Shown one piece after another: positions 25,139 through 33,504 of a stretch of DNA of 51,722 nucleotides. Both the position numbers and the translations under genes were made by a program. Positions within the stretch are counted from its first letter, which is position 1, and every line of letters starts with the position of its first letter. The stretch comes from Mariniphaga sp. (GTDB taxonomy: Bacteria > Bacteroidota > Bacteroidia > Bacteroidales > Prolixibacteraceae). Location: positions 1-51,722 of the forward strand of contig JAHYIT010000022.1 of the NCBI GenBank assembly GCA_019429205.1, given 5' to 3'. The notes below the pieces were generated by a model. That model ran no database searches, was not told the origin of the DNA, and saw nothing but the letters and a program-made list of their open reading frames with translations.

Positions 25139-25717
25139 ATGGAAAACAACAGTAAATCAAAAAACCGGCGCGAATTTATACAAAGCGGCGTCCGTTTATC
25201 GCTGGCGCTGGCACTTGGAGGCGTTGGCGGTTTGGCGCTGAGCAAGGTCATCGAAGATGACTGGGTATGGCAGATCGACCCGTTCGAGTGTACCCAGTGT
25301 GGACGGTGCGCCACGGATTGTGTGATGTCACCTTCGGCAGTTAAATGCGTTCATGCATACGATTTATGCGGCTACTGCGATTTATGCGGTGGATACCTGA
25401 AACCCGATGCCAACGCATTGAGCACCGCTGCCGAAAACCAACTTTGTCCTACAGCGGCAATCGAACGGAAATTTATTGAAGAACCGTATTTTGAATACCA
25501 TATTATAGAAGATTTGTGCATTGGTTGTGCAAAATGTGTCAAGGGCTGCACGTCCTTTGGCAACGGTTCACTGCATTTGCAAATAATTCATGACATTTGT
25601 CTCAATTGCAACGAATGTTCCATTGCGCGCGTTTGTCCTTCCGACGCTATTAAACGGGTACCGGCAAGCGAGGCTTACAAGGTTAAAGGCGACTTTACCA
25701 ACAATCCTGAATCTTAG
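25139..25717 (+). CDS. Tat-exported multi-cluster ferredoxin (NapG-like)
   Basis: The product is 192 residues. A twin-arginine leader is visible (KNRREFIQSGVRLSLALALG), predicting folded export with Fe-S clusters already inserted. Seventeen cysteines follow: 51/54/57/61, 70/77/80/83, 103, 127/130/133/137 and 154/157/160/166, consistent with three or four [4Fe-4S] clusters; the last group has CNECSIARVCP. Layout and the neighbouring NapH-like gene recall NapG/MauM-type periplasmic ferredoxins that take electrons from a membrane quinol dehydrogenase. The second Cys group (CVHAYDLCGYCDLCGG) is unusual. It ends 11 bp before the membrane partner, so the two are surely one operon. Confidence 0.88.
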   Translation: MENNSKSKNRREFIQSGVRLSLALALGGVGGLALSKVIEDDWVWQIDPFECTQCGRCATDCVMSPSAVKCVHAYDLCGYCDLCGGYLKPDANALSTAAENQLCPTAAIERKFIEEPYFEYHIIEDLCIGCAKCVKGCTSFGNGSLHLQIIHDICLNCNECSIARVCPSDAIKRVPASEAYKVKGDFTNNPES

Positions 25718-25728
25718 CGAAAACAAGA

Positions 25729-26991
25729 ATGAAAAAACTGAAATATATACTTTTTACTTTTTACTTTTTACTTTTTACTTTCACTTTGATTGCCCAACAG
25801 CAGCGTTTTCCAAAACCTGAATTTGAGTCGGGGTACGAACAACCTGACACGGTAACACCCGAACCACGTGCACTTGCACTGGAATATTTTGATGTTTTGG
25901 TTTTAATTTTAGTGTTGTCACTGGCAACCTGGTTTGCATTGAAAACGCGCTCCCGGCAGGGAGTTTTGTGGCTATCGGTTTTTACGCTCATCTATTTTGG
26001 GTTTTACCGTAATGGCTGTATTTGCTCCATCGGTGCCATTCAAAATGTCACGCTTTCTTTTGCCGACCCAACGTATGCCATTTCACTAACGGCTTTGCTG
26101 TTTTTCATTTTGCCACTGGCATTTACGCTTTTTTTTGGAAGAACATTTTGCGCCGGAGCCTGTCCGTTGGGCGCCATTCAGGATTTGGTCATTATAAAAC
26201 CCATTAGTCTGCCCAAGTGGCTGAATAAAACGCTGGGATTGATTCCTTACCTATACATTTCCCTGGCCGTGCTTTTCGCTGCCACCGGAACCGATTTTAT
26301 CATCTGCCGGTACGACCCGTTTGTGGGCATTTTCCGTATGGATGCCAAGTTTTTGATGGTTGTGCTGGGGGTAAGCTTTTTGCTGATGGGCATGTTTGTG
26401 GCCCGGCCTTACTGCCGGTTTTTTTGCCCGTACAGTGTTTTGCTCAGCTGGATGTCAAGGTTTTCCAAATGGCACCTCACCATTACGCCTGCGGCATGTA
26501 TTCAGTGTAAATTATGTACCAATTCATGCCCTTTCGATGCCATTGACTTTCCCACCAACGAAAAGGAAGTGGTGAAATCAGGCCTCGGTACGAAACGTTT
26601 TCTGGCCTACGCGGTACTTATACCGATTTGGGTGGCTGCCGGCGTGTTTGTGGGCGAACGTTCCCATACATTCCTGTCGAAAGCCAATCCCGATGTATTT
26701 CTGGCAGAGTTACTGATTTCAAATCCTGAAATCAAAAACGACCCGGATAATCTAGACGTTCAAACTTTTCTGGCCTCCGGAAAAACGATGGAGACTTTGG
26801 TGCAGGAAGCTGAAGTTATTAGGGGAAAATTTTATGTTGGAAGTATGATTGCAGGAGGCTTTATGGGCCTGGTTATCGGTATGACATTATTGAATACGGT
26901 GGTTTTCAGAAAACGCCAGGATTATGTGCCCCATAAAGGAAACTGCCTCAGTTGCGCCCGGTGTATGGATTATTGTCCGGTAGAAAAATAA
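25729..26991 (+). CDS. NapH/NosR-like membrane polyferredoxin
   Basis: The product is 420 residues. An apparent signal peptide (to IAQQQ, residue 25) is followed by about five membrane helices. Fe-S motifs: FCAGACP at 141-145, YCRFFCP at 229-233 (the paired C-x3-C-P membrane motif of NapH/NosR), CIQCKLCTNSCP at 257-267 and CLSCARCMDYCP at the C-terminus (406-416); C97 and C99 lie in a helix. This family passes electrons from quinols, or an unknown donor, across the inner membrane to periplasmic acceptors. The N-terminal FMN domain of NosR is absent. The partner is probably the Tat-type ferredoxin just upstream. The signal-peptide codons contain a 7-bp tandem repeat. Confidence 0.9.
   Translation: MKKLKYILFTFYFLLFTFTLIAQQQRFPKPEFESGYEQPDTVTPEPRALALEYFDVLVLILVLSLATWFALKTRSRQGVLWLSVFTLIYFGFYRNGCICSIGAIQNVTLSFADPTYAISLTALLFFILPLAFTLFFGRTFCAGACPLGAIQDLVIIKPISLPKWLNKTLGLIPYLYISLAVLFAATGTDFIICRYDPFVGIFRMDAKFLMVVLGVSFLLMGMFVARPYCRFFCPYSVLLSWMSRFSKWHLTITPAACIQCKLCTNSCPFDAIDFPTNEKEVVKSGLGTKRFLAYAVLIPIWVAAGVFVGERSHTFLSKANPDVFLAELLISNPEIKNDPDNLDVQTFLASGKTMETLVQEAEVIRGKFYVGSMIAGGFMGLVIGMTLLNTVVFRKRQDYVPHKGNCLSCARCMDYCPVEK
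25749..25781 (+). repeat. 7-bp tandem repeat (ACTTTTT) inside signal-peptide codons
   Basis: Four perfect ACTTTTT units plus a partial fifth (ACTTT) run from 25749 to 25781. Seven is not a multiple of three, so gain or loss of one unit would shift the reading frame at codon 7-18 of the polyferredoxin gene. Confidence 0.85.
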
Positions 26992-26997
26992 ACGGGA

Positions 26998-27018
26998 GGC
27001 GTGGTTTGCAACCGCGCA
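26998..27018. repeat. Short palindrome in spacer
   Basis: GCGTGGTT-TGC-AACCGCGC forms an 8-bp stem with one G-T pair, 7 nt after the polyferredoxin stop. It is similar in style to the other spacer palindromes; there is no T run, so not a clear terminator. Confidence 0.35.
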
Positions 27019-27060
27019 TTCATGTAAGAAATAGGTTCAAAAATTGAAAATACAATTAAA

Positions 27061-28899
27061 ATGACCAACAACGATAAATTGAAATTGGCACAAAACATTG
27101 CCGTAATTTCCGGGATTTTTTGCTCGGTGGTGGCTTTGCTGTTACTGCTTAATTATTGGCAGTTTGCAAAAAACGACCCCATTGAGAGCCAGGCACTTGA
27201 GGTTCTGGTTGAACGGCTCAGGGAAGACCCCAACAACGACGGGTTGAAAACCGAAATCAGGCAGTACGACCTTTTGGCGCGGAAAGCCTATTTCAACAGC
27301 CAGTGGCAGGTGAAAACCGGGGCTTTTTTGTTGCTTTTCGGCGCAATTGTACTGGCCCTTGCGCTTCGGGTTTATTATGCGCTGAAAGACAAAATTGAAG
27401 AACCCGACAAAGTGCTGGAGAATGAAATTGCCAGCCGAATACTGGCCCAAAAGGGAATCATCATTGTGGGAGCCGTGGTATTTATTCTGGCTTTTGCTGC
27501 TTCATTTGCAACTGTTAACTACCTTGATAAATACGATTGGGAAACTGCTTCCGCTGAAGTTATATCTGAACCGGTTGACGAAGGCATTGAAGTGATTGAT
27601 GTGGGGCAAACCCGGGCTGAACCTGTTCCGGCTGAACAAGCTGCTGTTGAAACAGCCGGGACGGAAATTCAGGAACAGATTGCTGATGCCGGCACTAAAG
27701 AAGTTCTTGAGGAACCAGTTCCATCTGCTGCACCTGTTGCGTTAACACTTGAACAAATACGCAATAATCACAATTCTTTCAGGGGTCCCTTAGGTCAGGG
27801 AATTGTGTATCATAAAAATATTCCAACTGAATGGGATGGTGCTTCAGGAACCAATATTCTCTGGAAATCGTCCATTCCAAAACGCGGGTACAATTCACCG
27901 GTAATCTGGGGCGACAAAGTTTTTATTGCCGGCGCCGACAACCAGAGCCGCGAAGTGTATTGCTATAACCGTAATAACGGAAACTTGCTTTGGACGGGAA
28001 AAGCCGACAACATTACCGGTTCGCCGGCATCTCCGCCTCGTGTAACGGAAGACACCGGACTTTCGGCCCCAACAGTTACAACCGATGGACAGCGGGTATT
28101 TGCCATTTTTGCTACAGGCGATGTGATTGCTTTCGATATGAACGGCAACCGTGTTTGGGCCAAAAACTTAGGTGTTCCCGATAACCATTACGGGCACTCT
28201 TCGTCGCTCATTACCTGGGGCAATAAACTTCTTGTTCAATACGATACCAACCGAAGTGCAAAACTAATTGCATTAAATGTGGCCACTGGCGAAACGGTTT
28301 GGGAAACCAACCGCGATGCCAAGATTTCGTGGGCCAGTCCGGTATTGGCACAGGTTGACGGAAAATTTCAGGTGGTACTGACTGCCGACCCCATTGTGGC
28401 CGGATACGATGTGCAAACCGGCAAAGAACTCTGGTCGGTGGAATGTATGATGGGTGAAGTCGGGCCATCTGTGGCATACTCTGACGGAGTGGTTTATGCA
28501 GCCAATGAATATGCCACAATGGTTGCCATCGATATTAAAACACAGGAAATACTTTGGGACGACGATATGTTTCTTCCCGAAGCTGCCAGTCCGCTGGCAC
28601 ACAACGGTTTGCTGATTGTTGCTACCAGTTACGGTGTGATGGTCTGTTACGATGCCAAAACCGGCGAGGAGTACTGGGAGCATGATGTGGGCAGAACGCT
28701 CTATTCATCGCCCATGTATGCCGATGGCAAGCTGTTTATGATGGATAACGATGGTGTGATGCGCATCTATGAATTCGGCAAAGAAATGAAACTGATTGCC
28801 GAAAACGAACTGGGTGAACATGCCGGAACTACTCCTGCTTTTGCTAACGGACGGATTTATATCAGGGGAGAAGAGTTTTTATATTGTATAGGAAATTAG
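27061..28899 (+). CDS. Multi-helix membrane protein with C-terminal PQQ-like propeller
   Basis: The product is 612 residues. It has three membrane helices (about 13-34, 86-107 and 137-155), a Glu/Pro/Ala-rich linker (about 160-230), then a PQQ-like propeller opening with NSFRGPLGQGIVYHKNIPTEW and continuing with blades such as YDVQTGKELWSVECMMGEVG and YDAKTGEEYWEHDVGRTLYS. The helical module plus spacer would place the propeller in the periplasm. It lies between the polyferredoxin and the cytosolic transhydrogenase-like genes, so it may be the membrane docking subunit of this system; that is inference. Confidence 0.85.
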   Translation: MTNNDKLKLAQNIAVISGIFCSVVALLLLLNYWQFAKNDPIESQALEVLVERLREDPNNDGLKTEIRQYDLLARKAYFNSQWQVKTGAFLLLFGAIVLALALRVYYALKDKIEEPDKVLENEIASRILAQKGIIIVGAVVFILAFAASFATVNYLDKYDWETASAEVISEPVDEGIEVIDVGQTRAEPVPAEQAAVETAGTEIQEQIADAGTKEVLEEPVPSAAPVALTLEQIRNNHNSFRGPLGQGIVYHKNIPTEWDGASGTNILWKSSIPKRGYNSPVIWGDKVFIAGADNQSREVYCYNRNNGNLLWTGKADNITGSPASPPRVTEDTGLSAPTVTTDGQRVFAIFATGDVIAFDMNGNRVWAKNLGVPDNHYGHSSSLITWGNKLLVQYDTNRSAKLIALNVATGETVWETNRDAKISWASPVLAQVDGKFQVVLTADPIVAGYDVQTGKELWSVECMMGEVGPSVAYSDGVVYAANEYATMVAIDIKTQEILWDDDMFLPEAASPLAHNGLLIVATSYGVMVCYDAKTGEEYWEHDVGRTLYSSPMYADGKLFMMDNDGVMRIYEFGKEMKLIAENELGEHAGTTPAFANGRIYIRGEEFLYCIGN

Positions 28900-29066
28900 A
28901 AAATTCCAAATAACAAAATTCAAATGTCAAATAAAAATCAATTTTCAAAAATTCTAAAATTCAAACCAAAATTAGCTGGTTTAAGGATTTGGTTCCTGGA
29001 ATTTGTTTATTATTTGTTTTTTGATGCTTGAATTTTGGTGCTTTTAGAAGTTTGAATTCGAATTAT
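28900..29066. repeat. Spacer with long imperfect inverted repeats
   Basis: The left part (AATTCCAAATAACAAAATTC and following) and the right part (TTTGTTTATTATTTG ... TTGAATTTTGGTG) are roughly inverted copies around a TTGGTTCCTGG-containing centre, giving a long AT-rich foldback. This style of spacer element is common in Bacteroidota. No gene in it. Confidence 0.5.
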
Positions 29067-31409
29067 ATGACAAACAATTTCCAAAATATCGACCGTATTA
29101 TTCAGGACAAAGGTTCTGAAAAAAAGAACCTGATTCCGATTTTACAGGCCATTCAGCATGAATACAATTACCTGCCGGAAGAGACTTTGAAATACCTTTC
29201 GGAAAAAACGGCCATCACACCTTCTGAAATTGTAGGTGTGGCCAGTTTTTACAAGCAGTTCAGGATGCAGCCAGCCGGGAAACATCTGGTAAAGGTTTGT
29301 GTGGGAACGGCTTGCCATGTGAAGGGCGCCGGTTTAGTAAATGATGCATTCCGCAGGCATTTCGACCTTCCAAAAGGAACAGACACAGACAAAACGGGTG
29401 AATATACCCTGGAAAAGGTGAGCTGTTTGGGATGCTGTACGTTGGCTCCGGTGGTTCAGGTTGACGACATTACCTACGGCCACGTGGCGCCCGACCAGGT
29501 GGATAAGGTAATTGAAGACTTTGAAAGTCAGCAGGGAAAAAAGGGAGTGAAAAAGTTCAGGAAAGCCGATGGTTCTGAAATTAAAGGTGAAATACGCATC
29601 GGGCTTGGTTCGTGCTGTGTGGCCAGCGGAAGTGGCGAAATAGAGCAGGAAGTGAAGAGGGTGGTTAACCAGAGTGGATTGCGGGTGAAACTGAAACACG
29701 TGGGCTGCGTGGGCATGTGTCATCAGGTTCCGCTGGTGGAAATAGTGCCAAACGAAGGCGAACCGACACTTTATGCCAAAGTGAAACCAGAGGATGTAAA
29801 AAACATTGTTGAAAGTCACTTTGAACCGCCAAACATTCTTTCCCGGATAAAAAACAAGCTGTTTCATTTTGCCGAAGATATTCAGACCGACCGCAATTGG
29901 GACGGCGTTCAGCGATACGAAATAAGCATGCGCGAAAAACCGGTGGCGTCGTTTCTTGGAAACCAGATTCCAATTGCTACTGAATACCGCGGTATGATTA
30001 ATCCGCTCGACATTGAAGAGTACCAAAAGCGTGGCGGTTTCTCTGCCCTGAAAAAAATGTTCGAATCGCTTACTCCCGATGAGGTTGTTGCAGAAGTAAA
30101 AAACAGCGGCATTCGTGGTCGTGGCGGCGCCGGTTTTCCCACCGGAGTGAAGTGGGAATTTGTAAAGAAAGAAAAAAATGAACTGAAATACCTGATTTGC
30201 AACGGCGACGAAGGCGACCCCGGAGCGTTCATGGACCGGATGCTTCTGGAAAGTTATCCCTACCGTGTAATTGAAGGGATGATAATTGCCGCTTATGCAG
30301 TAGATATTCATCAGGGCTATTTTTACATTCGGGCCGAGTATCCGCTGGCAGTGAAACGGATGAGAAAAGCGCTGGAAATTTGTCGCGAAAACAATTTTCT
30401 GGGAAAAAATATCATGGGTTCCGGTTTCGATTTAGATTTGACCATTTACGAAGGCGCCGGCGCCTTTGTTTGCGGCGAAGAAACGGCGCTGATTGCCTCC
30501 ATTGAAGGGAGCCGTGGCTTTCCGCGTATCCGTCCGCCATTTCCGGCCCAAAAAGGGTTATGGGGCTATCCAACGCTGGTAAACAATACAGAAACCCTGG
30601 CACAGATTTCCTACATAATCCGCGAAGGTTCAGAAAAGTTTAAAGGTATTGGCACACAGGGAAACACCGGCACAAAAGTATTTGCCCTGGCCGGGAAGGT
30701 GGCACGTGGCGGTCTGATTGAAGTGCCCATGGGAATTACCATTCGCGAGGTAGTGGAGGTGATTGGCGGTGGCATTGCCAACGGTCGCAAGTTCAAGGCA
30801 GTGCAGATTGGCGGTCCTTCCGGTGGCTGTATTCCGGCCGAACATGCCAATACACCCATAAATTACGAGTCGCTCACAGAAATGGGCGCCATGATGGGTT
30901 CCGGCGGTTTGGTGGTTCTCGACGATACCGACTGTATGGTGGACATGGCCCGGTTTTTCCTGTCCTTCACACAGGATGAGTCGTGCGGAAAATGTACTTT
31001 TTGCCGGGTGGGTACCAAACGAATGCTCGACATTTTGGAAAACATCACCAGCGGAAAAGGGAAAAAAGGTGATATTGAGGAACTGGAAAAGCTGGCTGAA
31101 TGGACCAACAAAGGCAGTTTGTGCGGGCTTGGAAAAACAGCGCCAAACCCGGTTATCAGTACGTTGATGTACTTTCGTGACGAATACGAAGCACACATCA
31201 ATGGCGTTTGTCCAACCGGTAAGTGTACTGAACTGATTACCTATTCGGTGAATGACAACTGCATTGGCTGCACCCTCTGTGCGCAGAAATGCCCGGTGGA
31301 CGCCATTCCGTTCACTCCGCACGAAAAGCACAGCATCGACACCGAATTGTGCATAAAATGCGACTCCTGCCGCGCCGCTTGCCCGGTGGATGGGATTGAT
31401 GTGAAGTGA
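29067..31409 (+). CDS. Fused NuoE-NuoF-type oxidoreductase (HydC/HydB, Stn-like)
   Basis: The product is 780 residues from the ATG at 29067. Domains: NuoE-type thioredoxin-like [2Fe-2S] at 1-150 (C78, C83, C120, C124); a second thioredoxin-like [2Fe-2S] domain at about 173-255 (C183/184, C214, C218); NuoF FMN/NADH domain from about 310 (RGRGGAGFPTGVKWEF, CNGDEGDPGAFMDR, GAGAFVCGEETAL), SLBB, N3-type [4Fe-4S] (ESCGKCTFCRVG, GSLCGLG); and a two-cluster ferredoxin tail (C732-742, C762-772). This is the electron-bifurcating core found in HydBC, HndC and Stn enzymes, here in one chain. No H-cluster subunit and no complex I membrane genes are nearby. Its partner is the 31879 gene. Confidence 0.92.
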   Translation: MTNNFQNIDRIIQDKGSEKKNLIPILQAIQHEYNYLPEETLKYLSEKTAITPSEIVGVASFYKQFRMQPAGKHLVKVCVGTACHVKGAGLVNDAFRRHFDLPKGTDTDKTGEYTLEKVSCLGCCTLAPVVQVDDITYGHVAPDQVDKVIEDFESQQGKKGVKKFRKADGSEIKGEIRIGLGSCCVASGSGEIEQEVKRVVNQSGLRVKLKHVGCVGMCHQVPLVEIVPNEGEPTLYAKVKPEDVKNIVESHFEPPNILSRIKNKLFHFAEDIQTDRNWDGVQRYEISMREKPVASFLGNQIPIATEYRGMINPLDIEEYQKRGGFSALKKMFESLTPDEVVAEVKNSGIRGRGGAGFPTGVKWEFVKKEKNELKYLICNGDEGDPGAFMDRMLLESYPYRVIEGMIIAAYAVDIHQGYFYIRAEYPLAVKRMRKALEICRENNFLGKNIMGSGFDLDLTIYEGAGAFVCGEETALIASIEGSRGFPRIRPPFPAQKGLWGYPTLVNNTETLAQISYIIREGSEKFKGIGTQGNTGTKVFALAGKVARGGLIEVPMGITIREVVEVIGGGIANGRKFKAVQIGGPSGGCIPAEHANTPINYESLTEMGAMMGSGGLVVLDDTDCMVDMARFFLSFTQDESCGKCTFCRVGTKRMLDILENITSGKGKKGDIEELEKLAEWTNKGSLCGLGKTAPNPVISTLMYFRDEYEAHINGVCPTGKCTELITYSVNDNCIGCTLCAQKCPVDAIPFTPHEKHSIDTELCIKCDSCRAACPVDGIDVK

Positions 31410-31419
31410 GTTGTTGCAG

Positions 31420-31864
31420 GTTGCAGGTTTCAGGTTACAAGTTCATTGAATACAGCATGTGAAATAAAAATATAGAGCGATGAAAAGTTACAGAGATTTG
31501 GATATTTATCAGACAGCATATCGATTGGCAATTAAGGTGCACAAGATGACTTTGACTTTGCCAAAATATGAAATGTATGAACAGGGTAGCCAGGTCAGGA
31601 GGTCAACTAAAAGCAAAAAAGACAATATTGTTGAAGGTTACGGACGGAAAAGGTACAAACAGGAATTTGTGCGGTATCTTGTATTTGCTCATGCATCAAG
31701 TGATGAAGCCATTTCTCAGTTAACAATGATAGATGAAATACATTTCGAGTCAATAGGTTTAACGGATTTAATTTCAGAATATGAAATTTTGGGTAGAAAG
31801 ATTTATAAGTTTATGGAATATGTTGAACAAAACTGGAATGAACCCGGAACCTGAAACTTGCAAC
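31420..31864. mobile_element. Inverted-repeat-bounded insert carrying an IVP gene
   Basis: GTTGCAGGTTTCAGGTTA (31420-31437) and GAACCTGAAACTTGCAAC (31847-31864) are inverted copies with 2 mismatches in 18. They bracket the four-helix-bundle gene exactly, and the right copy covers its stop codon. The unit sits between two genes whose products should form one complex. The same IVP fold is known from intervening sequences inserted into 23S rRNA genes and from diversity-generating retroelement accessory proteins, so mobility is plausible. Confidence 0.5.
31480..31854 (+). CDS. Four-helix-bundle protein (23S rRNA intervening-sequence type)
   Basis: The product is 124 residues, all helical: MKSYRDLDIYQTAYRLAIKV, PKYEMYEQGSQVRRSTKSKK, DNIVEGYGRKRYKQEFVRYL, ending KFMEYVEQNWNEPGT. 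The R-D-L-x-[IV]-[YW] start and the R-R-S-x-x-S-x-x-x-N-I-x-E-G-x-G-R core identify the S23/IVP family; here Lys replaces the common Ser/Ala residues in the RRSTKSKKDN stretch. Homologues form pentameric barrels that bind nucleic acid. It is bounded by inverted repeats and interrupts the redox operon; it probably has no part in the redox chemistry. Confidence 0.88.
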   Translation: MKSYRDLDIYQTAYRLAIKVHKMTLTLPKYEMYEQGSQVRRSTKSKKDNIVEGYGRKRYKQEFVRYLVFAHASSDEAISQLTMIDEIHFESIGLTDLISEYEILGRKIYKFMEYVEQNWNEPGT

Positions 31865-31878
31865 ATGAAACGTGTAAC

Positions 31879-33444
31879 ATGATTAAACTTACAATAAATA
31901 ACAAAGAAATTCAGGTTGAAAACGGCACATCGGTGATGAAGGCCGCACAGCAGATGGGAATCGATGTTCCCAATCTGTGCTGGCACGACGAACTGGAGCA
32001 TTTCACCTCGTGTATGCTCTGCCTGGTAAAAGACAACGGTAACGGAAAACTTTTCCCGTCGTGTTCGGTTCAAACTGCCGAAGGAATGGAAGTGATTACC
32101 GATGACGACGAAATTGCCGAAGCCCGGAAAACAGCGCTGGAACTGCTTCTAAGCGAGCATGTTGGCGACTGTGAAGCGCCGTGCCATATGGCGTGCCCGG
32201 CCCACATGAACATTCCGTTGATGAACCGGCTGATTGCTGCCGGGAAATTTGATGAATCGCTGGAAGTGGTGAAACGCGATATTGTCCTGCCTGCTGTATT
32301 GGGACGCATTTGTCCGGCTCCCTGCGAAGGCGCCTGCCATCGCAAAACCGTGGATGAACCGGTTTCCATTTGTCTGCTCAAACGATATGTGGGCGATGAG
32401 GGTGCAGAACCGGAAATCATTCCTGCAAAAAAAACCGGACATAAGGTGGCTGTAATAGGCGCCGGACCGGCAGGGTTGGCGGCTGCTTATTATTTGCAAT
32501 TACGCGGAATTCAGGTTTCGCTTTTTGATAAAGCCGAAAAAGCCGGCGGGCAACTGCGCACAGAAATCAGCGGAGAAATTTTACCCCATGACGTTCTGGA
32601 TAAGGAAATTGACCTTATCCTGAAAGCCGGTGTGGAATTTCATGGAGAAAAAACGATTGATAATGAAACTTTTGCCGAAATGCAAAGCAGTTACGATGCT
32701 GTTGTTGTTGCTTTTGGTGCAGTTGGAGAAGGAAAGAAAGATTTCGGTTTGAAAAGCACCGATAAGGGAATTATAGCCGACAGGAATTCTTATCAAACTT
32801 CTTTGGAAAATGTGTTTGCCATTGGCAATGCTCTCAGGTCTTCAAAACTGGCAGTACGTTCGGTAGGGCAGGGGAAAGAGGTGGCTTTTTCCATCTGGCA
32901 GTATTTAAGCGGCCAGTCTGTGAAGGGCGAGCCCCGTATGTTTAACTCCCGGTTTGGCCGGCTGGTAAATGAGGAATATTCAGAATACCTGAAAGAATCG
33001 GTGGTAGCAAAACGCACCTATCCTGAAAAAGGCGGACACAATGGTTTTTCAGCCGAAGAAGCCATTGCCGAAGCCAAACGCTGCCTGCGGTGCGACTGTC
33101 GTGCCATCGACGACTGCAAACTGCGGATTTATTCCGACCGGTACAATGCCGACCAGCGCCGGTTCAAAACCAGCGAGCGCCGGAAAATTACAAAGCTGGA
33201 TACCCATTCCACCCTAATTTACGAACCGCAAAAGTGCATCAAGTGCGGAATTTGTGTGCGATTGACCGAAAAAGACGGCGAAAAATTTGGTTTTACCTAC
33301 ATTGGCAGGGGTTTTGATGTGGAAGTGGGCGTACCGTTCAACGAGGAATTGGAAAAGGCGCTTACCGAAACCGCCCTGAAAGTAGCCAAAGGCTGCCCAA
33401 CCGGGGCAATAGAGTTAAAGGATAATAAAAAACAAACCACATAG
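31879..33444 (+). CDS. NuoG-type [2Fe-2S] / GltD-like flavoprotein (NfnB/StnC/SfrB-like)
   Basis: The product is 521 residues from the ATG at 31879. Residues 1-80 are a [2Fe-2S] ferredoxin domain (C34, C45, C48, C62). A GltD-type Fe-S region follows (C98, C102, C106; C145, C149, C153), then a Rossmann FAD domain (VAVIGAGPAGLAAAYYLQLR from about 190) whose second half is short, and a C-terminal Cys region (CLRCDC, CIKCGIC, GCPTGAI). This combination occurs in SfrB-like and Stn-type NADPH- or ferredoxin-linked oxidoreductases. With the 29067 product it would make a complex exchanging electrons among NADH, NADPH and ferredoxin. The exact nucleotide specificity is not visible. Its stop codon lies in an 18-bp inverted repeat. 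Confidence 0.88.
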   Translation: MIKLTINNKEIQVENGTSVMKAAQQMGIDVPNLCWHDELEHFTSCMLCLVKDNGNGKLFPSCSVQTAEGMEVITDDDEIAEARKTALELLLSEHVGDCEAPCHMACPAHMNIPLMNRLIAAGKFDESLEVVKRDIVLPAVLGRICPAPCEGACHRKTVDEPVSICLLKRYVGDEGAEPEIIPAKKTGHKVAVIGAGPAGLAAAYYLQLRGIQVSLFDKAEKAGGQLRTEISGEILPHDVLDKEIDLILKAGVEFHGEKTIDNETFAEMQSSYDAVVVAFGAVGEGKKDFGLKSTDKGIIADRNSYQTSLENVFAIGNALRSSKLAVRSVGQGKEVAFSIWQYLSGQSVKGEPRMFNSRFGRLVNEEYSEYLKESVVAKRTYPEKGGHNGFSAEEAIAEAKRCLRCDCRAIDDCKLRIYSDRYNADQRRFKTSERRKITKLDTHSTLIYEPQKCIKCGICVRLTEKDGEKFGFTYIGRGFDVEVGVPFNEELEKALTETALKVAKGCPTGAIELKDNKKQTT

Positions 33445-33491
33445 GCACATAGAGCACATAGTTCTATTGTGACCTATGTGCCTATGTGGTT
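33435..33491. repeat. Perfect 18-bp inverted repeat overlapping a stop codon
   Basis: AACCACATAGGCACATAG (33435-33452) and its exact complement (33474-33491) are separated by 21 bp, which itself contains a further CACATAG. It includes the TAG stop of the 31879 gene and ends 13 nt before the next gene. It could attenuate or stabilise the transcript; no T run. Confidence 0.75.
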
Positions 33492-33504
33492 AATAAAAAG
33501 TAAT

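Noticed and set aside
25749-25781. Simple compositional bias only
   Set aside because: The four units are exact and in register at 7 bp, which codon bias for Phe/Leu does not require, so I kept it as a repeat.
29067-33444. [FeFe]-hydrogenase or respiratory complex I operon
   Set aside because: No H-cluster binding domain and no membrane Nuo subunits are present in the window; only NuoE/F/G-type modules fused with a GltD-like flavoprotein.
33435-33491. CRISPR repeat
   Set aside because: Only one inverted pair with no regular spacing and no cas genes; it is a single hairpin.
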